The position numbers and the translations under genes were made by a program. This document shows, piece after piece, positions 57,736 through 64,000 of a stretch of DNA of 64,000 bases. Under the pieces are notes generated by a model. It was not told where the DNA came from, did no database searches, and saw only the letters and a program-made list of their open reading frames with translations. The stretch spans positions 700,113-764,112 of the forward strand of contig CP066696.1 of NCBI GenBank assembly GCA_016432585.1, in the 5' to 3' direction. Source of the stretch: Candidatus Saccharibacteria bacterium (GTDB taxonomy: Bacteria > Patescibacteriota > Saccharimonadia > Saccharimonadales > Saccharimonadaceae). Each line of letters begins with the position of its first letter. The first letter of the stretch is position 1.

Positions 57736-58335
57736 ATGGAAGCAAGTTTTATGCAGCGCCATCCGTTTTTAAAAGATGGTTTCAACATTGTTATTTTTAT
57801 TGCCTGCGTTCTTATTGGCACGCTTCTTATCAATACATTCGTTTTTCGCAGCTTTAACGTTTTGGGGCCAAGCATGGAGCCGACAATGTACACCGGTGAC
57901 CGGCTTATCGTTAATCGCCTTCCCGTGACGCTTGCGCACCTACAGAATAAGCCGTATATCCCCGAGCGCGGCCAGGTAATAGTATTTAAGAATCCACAAT
58001 ACAACGCCGGAACAGGCGATGAATACATCGTAAAGCGCGTCATTGCATTCCCAGGCGAGCGCGTCGTTGTTAAAAATGGCGTCATTACGGTATACAACGA
58101 CCAAAATCCGCAAGGATTCAACCCAGACAATGACAACAACGGCGAACCTGGATCGCCAACCAGTGGAAACGTCGACAGAATGGTTACCGATGGCACTCTC
58201 TTTGTTGCGGGAGATCATCGTGCCGGTGATTATTCGTACGACTCACGTAGCGGACTAGGACTTATCCCCTACTACGACGTCGTTGGGCCTGTCGGACTCC
58301 GTATTTATCCGTTTACCGGCATTCGCATGTTCTAA
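57736..58335 (+). CDS. lepB: Signal peptidase I
   Basis: 199 residues: one N-terminal helix (about 16-36), catalytic Ser46 in GPSMEPTM and the general base Lys100 in EYIVKRVIAFPGE. A closing GDHRAGDYSYDSRSGLGLI box E is present. It cleaves signal peptides exported by SecA/Sec. TATAGT (57723-57728) ends 7 nt before ATG. Its TAA overlaps the parB stop (CTAA) on the other strand. Confidence 0.95.
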   Translation: MEASFMQRHPFLKDGFNIVIFIACVLIGTLLINTFVFRSFNVLGPSMEPTMYTGDRLIVNRLPVTLAHLQNKPYIPERGQVIVFKNPQYNAGTGDEYIVKRVIAFPGERVVVKNGVITVYNDQNPQGFNPDNDNNGEPGSPTSGNVDRMVTDGTLFVAGDHRAGDYSYDSRSGLGLIPYYDVVGPVGLRIYPFTGIRMF

Positions 58336-59222
58336 TTGCCAAGAATCTTCTGAATACGCTTAAAATCACTGTCGCTTTTAAAACGAATAACGATTTGTCC
58401 CGCGCCTTTTGCGTTTGTCTTAACGCTCACATCTGTCGCTAAACGCTTTACAAGGCGATCAGTATCTTCCTTGTATGGTACTTGCTCGATCTTGCGCTTT
58501 TCTTTGCCTTCGGGTGCAGTCGCTGCTGCTTTTTTAAGTTGTACAATAAATTGCTCGATCTTGCGTGAACTCCACTCTTCCTCAAGAATTCGCGGAAGTA
58601 TTTCGTTGACAATTTTTGGATCAACACTTACAAGTGGCCTTGCCTGACCTTCGCGCAGTTTGCCATCGATAAGCGCTTGGCGCACAGATTCTGGCAATCG
58701 TAATAGTCGAAGTGTGTTGCTTACCGCACTCACGGATTTTCCACCAACTCGCTGGCCAATTTCATCTAGTGTTAGATTAAACTGATCACGAAGTTTTAGA
58801 TACGCCGTTGCCGTCTCGAGTACATTCAAGTCGCGTCGCTGCAGGTTTTCAATAAGAGAAAGCTCCAGCTTGTGCTGGTTCGAAAGAGTCCGCACTAATG
58901 CGGGTATCTTGTCGAGGTTCGCCATTTTAGCAGCACGATACCTACGTTCACCAGCGACAATCTGATAACCACCATCCTTTGGCGTTACGACAATAGGCTG
59001 CAAAATACCATGTTCGGTAATCGAAGCAGCTAGTTCATCGAGGGCGATAGGATCGAAGGCGTGTCGTGGCTGATCGGGGTCTGCAACAATTTCGGAAATC
59101 TTAATATAGCGAAGTTCACTCACTTTATCATCTTGCTCGGCAGTCGGATCAAACGACTCATCAAGCAATTCTGTAGGAATAAGTGACGTAAAACTTCGTC
59201 CAAGACCTTTTTTAACCGACAC
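58332..59222 (-). CDS. parB: Chromosome partitioning protein ParB
   Basis: 296 residues from GTG 59222 (MSVKKGLGRSFTSLIP). The ParB/Srx CTPase domain carries GILQPIVVTP and GERRYRAAK (GxxRxxA box), then the HTH (LTLDEIGQRVGGKSVSAVSNTLRLLRLP) and a short C-terminal dimerisation tail. A strong AAGGAGG lies in the parA 3' end, with 11 nt of overlap. It should bind parS sites; none is recognised in the window. Confidence 0.95.
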   Translation of the reverse strand: MSVKKGLGRSFTSLIPTELLDESFDPTAEQDDKVSELRYIKISEIVADPDQPRHAFDPIALDELAASITEHGILQPIVVTPKDGGYQIVAGERRYRAAKMANLDKIPALVRTLSNQHKLELSLIENLQRRDLNVLETATAYLKLRDQFNLTLDEIGQRVGGKSVSAVSNTLRLLRLPESVRQALIDGKLREGQARPLVSVDPKIVNEILPRILEEEWSSRKIEQFIVQLKKAAATAPEGKEKRKIEQVPYKEDTDRLVKRLATDVSVKTNAKGAGQIVIRFKSDSDFKRIQKILGN

Positions 59223-59973
59223 GCTGCAATACCTCCTTGGTGACTGCTTTATATGCCCGTGCACCCTTAGAAAACTTATCATATGCCCCTACGGGAACCC
59301 CGTGGCTCGGCGCTTCTGCTAGCCGAATGTTACGAGGAATGGTCGTTTTAAATACTTTACCAGGAAAATGCTTTTTAATTTCCTCGTGAACTTGCCCGCT
59401 AAGCGTTGTGCGACCGTCTACCATCGTCGGAAGCACACCCAAAAGATCAAGTGTTGGGTTCATGCTCTTGCGAACAAGTTTCATTGTTTCAAGTAGCTGA
59501 CCAAGACCCTCTAGTGCATAAAACTCGGCCTGTACCGGTAATAAAATATACCTGGCCGCAATAAGTCCGTTCACCGTTAGTAGGCTCAGGCTCGGTGGGC
59601 TGTCGATAATAATAAAATCATATCCCTGAATAGTGCCCAGTGCGTTTTTTAGCCGCGTAAACCGACGGTTAGCCTGAGCCAATTCCACCTCTGTATTAGC
59701 AAGATGCGGGGTTGCAGGGGCCAAAAACAAGTTTTTGTGATCGGTCGGCAGAATAACGTCGATAAGCTCTTTTGTCTCCATAATGACATCCGTCATCGTA
59801 AACTCAAGCGCCTGCTTATCGACGCCAAGACCACTCGTGGCATTTCCCTGCGGATCAAAATCAACCAGAAGGGTTTTTTTACCCATCTTCGCAAGATAAT
59901 ACGCGATATTTACCGCGCTGGTGGTTTTACCAACACCACCCTTTTGATTTGTTACTGCAATGACTGTCGCCAC
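59212..59973 (-). CDS. parA: Chromosome partitioning ATPase ParA/Soj
   Basis: 253 residues from GTG 59973 (MATVIAVTNQKGGVGKTTSAVN). Deviant Walker A KGGVGKTT, Walker A' FDPQGNATSG and Walker B FIIIDSPPSLSLLT are all present; the C-terminus has the non-specific DNA binding Arg/Lys residues (RNIRLAEAPSHGVP). AGAGGG precedes the start; the longer frame to 60039 is upstream noise. It forms parA-parB with the next gene. Confidence 0.95.
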   Translation of the reverse strand: MATVIAVTNQKGGVGKTTSAVNIAYYLAKMGKKTLLVDFDPQGNATSGLGVDKQALEFTMTDVIMETKELIDVILPTDHKNLFLAPATPHLANTEVELAQANRRFTRLKNALGTIQGYDFIIIDSPPSLSLLTVNGLIAARYILLPVQAEFYALEGLGQLLETMKLVRKSMNPTLDLLGVLPTMVDGRTTLSGQVHEEIKKHFPGKVFKTTIPRNIRLAEAPSHGVPVGAYDKFSKGARAYKAVTKEVLQRVG

Positions 59974-60042
59974 GTGTTGATTTCCCTCTTCTTTCGCTCT
60001 ATTGTAGCACGAGCGATGGCAATTTAACCATAACCACAAGGA

Positions 60043-61830
60043 TTATTCGGCCAGAATACCGTCACTCTGGTGCTGCCATAAACGATAGTATCGCCCCTTT
60101 TGAGCAAGCAGGCCAGCATGCGTCCCCTGTTCAATAATCCGCCCCGCATCCATCACGATAATCCTGTCCATATGCCGCAGAGTCGATAAGCGGTGAGCAA
60201 TGGCAATGACCGTTTTATTGCGCCATAGGTCCTCAAGTGATTGCTGCACTAACACTTCGCTCTCGCTATCAAGTGCGCTTGTCGCCTCGTCGAGCATCAA
60301 AATCGGCTTATTACTAAGGAAAGCCCGGGCAATCGCGATTCGCTGACGCTGCCCCATAGAGAGCTTTATGCCACGCTCACCAACAAGAGCATCGTATTTC
60401 ATATCAATATTTAATATGAACTCATGGGCACGGGCCCGACGAGCCGCCCGCTCAATATCAGCTTGAGTCGTCTCGCCTGTCGCCCCGTAGGCAATGTTCT
60501 CACTCACTGTCCTATGGAATAGTGCCGTATCTTGCGGTACATAAGAAATCAAGTCAACCAAACGACGACTGTCGAGCACCTTGCCATCAAGAGCAACTGT
60601 CCCCTCTGGCAACTCGTAGTAGCCAAGCAACAGCTTAATAAGGGTTGTCTTGCCGCTTCCGCTCGCACCAACAATACCCACTTTCTCGTTCTTGGCGATA
60701 TTAAGAGAGATAGCCTGGAGAACTGGACTTTCCGGTCGGTCAGGATAGGCAAATTCGAGGTCACGCAAATGAAGCGACTTCTTGAACATTAGTCTAGACT
60801 TAGCTACACGATTATCACGTATGTTCAAGGTTGCGTCATTCACAACGTCATGATCATCGAACAGATATCGATACGATTCCTCCATGCGAGCAAGCTTCAT
60901 ATTAAACTGTGATACGTTCCATATCACCACCCAAATATAGCCAGAGAAGATCACCAGTGCCGACAAAAAGGTTGTAATCTGCGTTAGGTCTAGCTGTCCG
61001 TTTAAAAAGAGAGTTACGTTCATAACGATTGTTGCCGGCCATACAACGCAACGAACTACAAGGCTCATAGAACTCCAGAACATAATCGCCCAAAAGAAGC
61101 GGTGTTTTGCTTTCGCTACGACACCCGCACGTCGTTTAAGAACCTCGGCGATCTCGGTTTGTTCGCGCCCAAATGCCTTAACACTCACAAAATTACTAAT
61201 AACGTCAATCACATACCCATCAAGGCTCGACACAGAATCGGTCAGATCCTGCTCACCTTTGGCGACATAGCGCGCTAGGTGGCGTCCTGCTACGAACATC
61301 AGAATAATTGAGCCGGTAAAAATAAGACCTGTATACAGGTTCACGCTAAACATAATCGCCCCAATTATTGGCAGCCTAACCAATAGGTCAGCGTACTGAT
61401 AACAAGTGGTGTCTAGAAATCCACGAAATTCACGCCCTAGCCCAGTAACATAGCTACTAATCTTGCCAGTAAACTTACCCACAAAATAAGGGTATGGCTT
61501 TGTCATAATCGCTCGGAACAGAACATTTTCAAATTCATATTCCCGATGATTAAGAAGGGCGCGATAAAGAAATTCAGCAGAGTGCCACGCAATCATATGG
61601 CTAACACTCAGGGTAATCAAAATCCCAACGAGCCAATAGACTAGCCCATGATCGACCGATTCAGCTGCCAGCGCACCGGTTAGCTGACCAATGAATATTG
61701 GCAAAACCGCTAATAAAACATTAGCTACAACAAACGTACAAAAAACCAATATAAACTGATATTTGAACGTTTTGATGTAGCTAATGTACGCACGCAAAGA
61801 GCGATAGCGTTTTTTATCTGATTTTTTCAT
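60043..61830 (-). CDS. ABC exporter half-transporter (permease-ATPase fusion)
   Basis: 595 residues: six transmembrane helices (about 25-320) fused to an ATPase. Walker A GASGSGKTT (about 392-400), Q-loop SYVPQDTALF, signature LSMGQRQR (Met for the usual Gly), Walker B ILMLDEATSALD and H-loop IAHRLST. It would homodimerise. By layout it is of the MsbA/multidrug/lipid type; substrate unknown. GAAGGA lies before ATG. The gene is alone between rplU and parA. Confidence 0.92.
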   Translation of the reverse strand: MKKSDKKRYRSLRAYISYIKTFKYQFILVFCTFVVANVLLAVLPIFIGQLTGALAAESVDHGLVYWLVGILITLSVSHMIAWHSAEFLYRALLNHREYEFENVLFRAIMTKPYPYFVGKFTGKISSYVTGLGREFRGFLDTTCYQYADLLVRLPIIGAIMFSVNLYTGLIFTGSIILMFVAGRHLARYVAKGEQDLTDSVSSLDGYVIDVISNFVSVKAFGREQTEIAEVLKRRAGVVAKAKHRFFWAIMFWSSMSLVVRCVVWPATIVMNVTLFLNGQLDLTQITTFLSALVIFSGYIWVVIWNVSQFNMKLARMEESYRYLFDDHDVVNDATLNIRDNRVAKSRLMFKKSLHLRDLEFAYPDRPESPVLQAISLNIAKNEKVGIVGASGSGKTTLIKLLLGYYELPEGTVALDGKVLDSRRLVDLISYVPQDTALFHRTVSENIAYGATGETTQADIERAARRARAHEFILNIDMKYDALVGERGIKLSMGQRQRIAIARAFLSNKPILMLDEATSALDSESEVLVQQSLEDLWRNKTVIAIAHRLSTLRHMDRIIVMDAGRIIEQGTHAGLLAQKGRYYRLWQHQSDGILAE

Positions 61831-61887
61831 ACTTTCCTTCTTTTTTATCCGTACCTCACCTGAGATACGAAATCAAAGGAGAGATGA

Positions 61888-62196
61888 TTATTTGATCGAA
61901 GTAATTCGAACTTTGCTGTATTTTTGGCGGTGTCCGTTTTCTTTGTGAACGCGCTTCTTTGATTTGTAGCGGATCACGCGAACTTTTTCGCCTTTTACGA
62001 GGTCTTCTTCAACCTCAGCGGTAACAACCACACCTTTTACCGTTGGTGTGCCGATAGTGGTTTTATCACCATCAATTACCAACAGTGCATCAAGCGTGAG
62101 CTCTTTAGTGCCTTCCTGGAGGAGGTCCACCAGTAGGGTCTCTTTTTCGGCAACAACGAATTGTTTGCCACCGATCTTAACGACTGCTTTTTTCAT
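61888..62196 (-). CDS. rplU: 50S ribosomal protein L21
   Basis: bL21, 102 residues: KAVVKIGGKQFVVAEKE at the start and VRVIRYKSKKRVHKENGHRQKYSKVRI at the end, the 23S rRNA-binding KxxRxxGHRQ box. AAGGA is upstream. It has its own promoter (62231-62259) and is not next to rpmA. Confidence 0.97.
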   Translation of the reverse strand: MKKAVVKIGGKQFVVAEKETLLVDLLQEGTKELTLDALLVIDGDKTTIGTPTVKGVVVTAEVEEDLVKGEKVRVIRYKSKKRVHKENGHRQKYSKVRITSIK

Positions 62197-62230
62197 TATG
62201 ATTCCTTGTTATTTGTTATCAATCTCATTG

Positions 62231-62259
62231 ATTGTACCAGATACAGGACAGATTAGCAA
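62231..62259 (-). promoter_or_regulatory. rplU promoter
   Basis: Minus-strand TTGCTA (62254-62259), a 17-bp spacer and TACAAT (62231-62236), then a 35-nt leader with an SD. Confidence 0.7.
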
Positions 62260-62265
62260 TATCGC

Positions 62266-63087
62266 CTAGGCTGCGCGGCCAAACACAACATTGTTCGCGT
62301 GCAGCCAGCCCTCAAGATTTCCGCCATCCAGGTAGGCACCCTCGGCAGGAACAACCTTAATTTTGCCGCCACCAAGAACATATTGGTTAATCGGCTCGGT
62401 AATATAGTACTCGCCCGAAAGCATAAGATCAGCGTAGCTTTCAATACCCTTTAGCAAATCGTAGTTCAATACATATTTGCTCACATTAATAAGCGTGCTC
62501 GGTGCCTGATCTGGCGTTGGCTTTTCAACGATCCGAACAAATTCATTGTGCTCGTTCATATCAAGCACACCATATCGCCCTACGCTCTCACGCGGTATCT
62601 CAACCCCAAGCATGCCACAGGCGCCTTCGGGGGTTGCCGCAAGTAACCTTGCAACTTCGCTACTGCCATCACGATTATAGATAAAGTCGTCACCCATTAG
62701 CACGACCACCGACTCACCTTTAGCGACAAGTGGCGCAACAAGACCAACCGGAATTGCTGTTCCATACTTTCCGTTCGTCGGCTGCGTCACATAGTGAAAT
62801 GTTACGTTTTTCGGCGGGGCAATCATAGGCAACATGTTTTCTTTATCGTTAGCAATAAGATACGTTGTTAGCTCGGGATTGTCGCCGTAATAGGCGTGCA
62901 GCTGCGTACTCTCTTCGCTCACCACAAAATAGATATCTGTGATGCCTGCTGCGATACAGTCCTGTACAACATAGTCTACCAACGGACGATTTCCAATAGG
63001 CAGCATACACTTTTCAATAGCTTTTGTAATAGGTAGTCGGCGTGTCCCCCAGCCGGCAACGGGAATAATAGCTTTCGTAATAGTCAT
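62266..63087 (-). CDS. galU: UTP-glucose-1-phosphate uridylyltransferase
   Basis: Makes UDP-glucose for surface polysaccharide and glycolipid. 273 residues from ATG 63087: KAIIPVAGWGTRRLPITKAIEKCMLPIGNRPLVDYVVQ in the Rossmann start (residues 5-42). The usual GlyLeuGlyThrArg is GWGTRR. VVLMGDDFIY and VEIPRESVGRYGVLD follow, with EKP and an EYYIT end region. TACACT (63095-63100) ends 7 nt before ATG; the longer frame to 63135 would overlap the CAP gene. Confidence 0.92.
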   Translation of the reverse strand: MTITKAIIPVAGWGTRRLPITKAIEKCMLPIGNRPLVDYVVQDCIAAGITDIYFVVSEESTQLHAYYGDNPELTTYLIANDKENMLPMIAPPKNVTFHYVTQPTNGKYGTAIPVGLVAPLVAKGESVVVLMGDDFIYNRDGSSEVARLLAATPEGACGMLGVEIPRESVGRYGVLDMNEHNEFVRIVEKPTPDQAPSTLINVSKYVLNYDLLKGIESYADLMLSGEYYITEPINQYVLGGGKIKVVPAEGAYLDGGNLEGWLHANNVVFGRAA

Positions 63088-63100
63088 AGTCTTAAGTGTA

Positions 63101-63997
63101 CTAGATTTGACCGCCGCTGTACAAAACAACGACAATAATACAAATTCCTATCATGCCACTTACTTTTATAAGTCCGTGGTGACGATACCAAGAGTTACGA
63201 AGGGATTTTGGCAACTTATTACGGTACATGTGGGCCGCGAGCGCCACGAATACCGCAACCAGCAGCAATACGAGCGAGCCAATCATCACTGGCGTCATAG
63301 CCTGCACAGCCATGCCAACGCGTGTTATTATTCCAACCGGCTGATCGACAGGTGTTGTCGTAGCCTGCTGAACGCCAAGAAGTGTGCCAGATTGTGCAGG
63401 AGATCCATACAACGCCACGACAAGCGTTGTCGGCTTGCCGGCAAGCTTTCCTTCTGCAACCGCAAATCCAACTTCCGAATACTGCAGCCCAAGAACGTTC
63501 GCACGATGCTCTTCCGAGGACAGCCAGGCGGCCACCACCGCATTAGCCGACTGAAAGTTCTTGGCCAGATTTTCCCCAGCGTAGCTATATGTATACCCCG
63601 CCTCTTCAAACCACTGCCATGGCGTCGCGCCGTTTGGTGCTGTGTGCGCCCAATACTGCTGCTTTAGCATATCGTTTACTTTTAATTCAGCGGCACGCGT
63701 CAGTTTTGCGTTTAGCGTCAATTCACCTGCGCCATTCTTTTTTCGCTCGCTATTGGTATTTGCCAATAGCGCATCGGTAGACACGCCAGTCATATCACCC
63801 AAAACGGTGCCGGTCGTCGAAAAATTATATCCCGCCTGAAGCGCGATAACTAAAACAAGCATAGCAATCAAGCCATGCCTGCGGATCAAATGCGGACGAT
63901 ATTCGTTGGCGCCATGTGGCACAAACGTCAGTTTTATGTGACGGTGAAGACTTTTCTTAAGCCGTGTCAGCTTCTTTTTTGTTTGTTTTGCTTTCAC
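63101..63997 (-). CDS. CAP/SCP-domain membrane protein (start may lie beyond the window)
   Basis: At least 298 residues: a very basic N-terminus, a transmembrane helix (about 44-62), a CAP (SCP/PR-1) domain (about 78-205) with LLANTNSERKKNGAGELTLN, YWAHTAPNGATPWQWFEEAGY, AGENLAKNF and WLSSEEHRANVL in family order. Two C-terminal helices (about 232-255 and 275-295) follow. The CAP domain should lie outside the cell. The frame stays open to the right edge, so GTG 63997 is only the first start seen and the real one may be upstream. Confidence 0.88.
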   Translation of the reverse strand: MKAKQTKKKLTRLKKSLHRHIKLTFVPHGANEYRPHLIRRHGLIAMLVLVIALQAGYNFSTTGTVLGDMTGVSTDALLANTNSERKKNGAGELTLNAKLTRAAELKVNDMLKQQYWAHTAPNGATPWQWFEEAGYTYSYAGENLAKNFQSANAVVAAWLSSEEHRANVLGLQYSEVGFAVAEGKLAGKPTTLVVALYGSPAQSGTLLGVQQATTTPVDQPVGIITRVGMAVQAMTPVMIGSLVLLLVAVFVALAAHMYRNKLPKSLRNSWYRHHGLIKVSGMIGICIIVVVLYSGGQI

Positions 63998-64000
63998 CTT

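Noticed and set aside
57702-58196. Long minus-strand frame opposite lepB
   Set aside because: Shadow of lepB: the plus-strand protein has the Ser/Lys signal peptidase motifs and a clear promoter.
1-64000. tRNA, rRNA, tmRNA, CRISPR array, insertion sequence or prophage
   Set aside because: No cloverleaf-like T-arm sequence in intergenic gaps, no spaced direct repeats, no transposase or integrase frame and no phage structural gene recognised.

Overview
The window looks like chromosome from a Patescibacteria/CPR bacterium, most likely Candidatus Saccharibacteria (TM7). The evidence is indirect. Genes are small and tightly packed with many 4-nt overlaps, and base composition is intermediate. The code is the standard one: an intact RF2 gene is present and TGA serves as stop, which argues against Gracilibacteria and Absconditabacteria. 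The gene content is a minimal cell with many envelope proteins: a GltS-like transporter, LCP, CAP, CHAP and pilin-like proteins, PspC and DUF2207. No 16S rRNA is present, so the phylum call is an inference. Most genes are on the minus strand. I see no tRNA, rRNA, CRISPR array, insertion sequence or prophage.

Layout. 1-4.7 kb: rsmH (cut by the left edge), a 327-nt gap, mraZ with an MraZ-type operator and a DnaA-box cluster, a HAD protein, YvcK and a GH1 glycosidase. 4.7-9.3 kb: an LssY-C-like membrane protein, a CDP-alcohol phosphatidyltransferase, a Pif1-like helicase, a prepilin and a KwaB/DUF4868-like protein. 9.4-14.3 kb: metK under a SAM riboswitch, RNase HI, an ImmA/IrrE metallopeptidase with a small membrane protein, and a second prepilin. 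14.3-22.7 kb: glyS, recO with a two-component pair, xseAB, a flippase-like membrane protein, a THUMP-type methyltransferase and rpmA. 22.7-31.2 kb: a CheY-like regulator, a Ctp protease, a CHAP hydrolase with ftsX and ftsE (a division hydrolase module), a GltS-like symporter, prfB and an M16 peptidase. 31.6-43 kb: secA, hpf, serS, a padR-pspC-ABC membrane-stress operon, a DUF2207 protein and an FMN reductase. 43.9-54 kb: greA, proS, CPBP and RseP proteases, uppS, frr, tsf, rpsB, rpmE2, prfA and prmC. 54-64 kb: HtrA, LCP, lepB, parAB, an ABC exporter, rplU, galU and a CAP protein.

Two features cut across these regions. First, about twenty operon-leading genes have a -10 hexamer (TATAAT, TATAGT, TATACT, TACAAT and similar) ending only 6-9 nt before the start codon. 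This predicts leaderless mRNAs. Housekeeping translation and secretion genes (rpsB, tsf, rpmA, rplU, prfA, secA, hpf, metK) instead have Shine-Dalgarno leaders. Second, four isolated genes at about 10.6, 31.35, 49.4 and 51.4 kb are strikingly GC-rich in codon choice. Each sits alone between native operons with its own sigma70-type promoter (exactly 17-bp spacer) and its own structured terminator. I recognise none of the four products, and three are predicted membrane or exported proteins. These GC-rich single-gene cassettes are the best candidate for an undescribed system here.

Other regulatory structures are the MraZ operator, an rpsB leader hairpin that carries an anti-SD sequence, a short coupled ORF plus terminator-like hairpin before proS, and a 23-bp palindrome before the FMN reductase.
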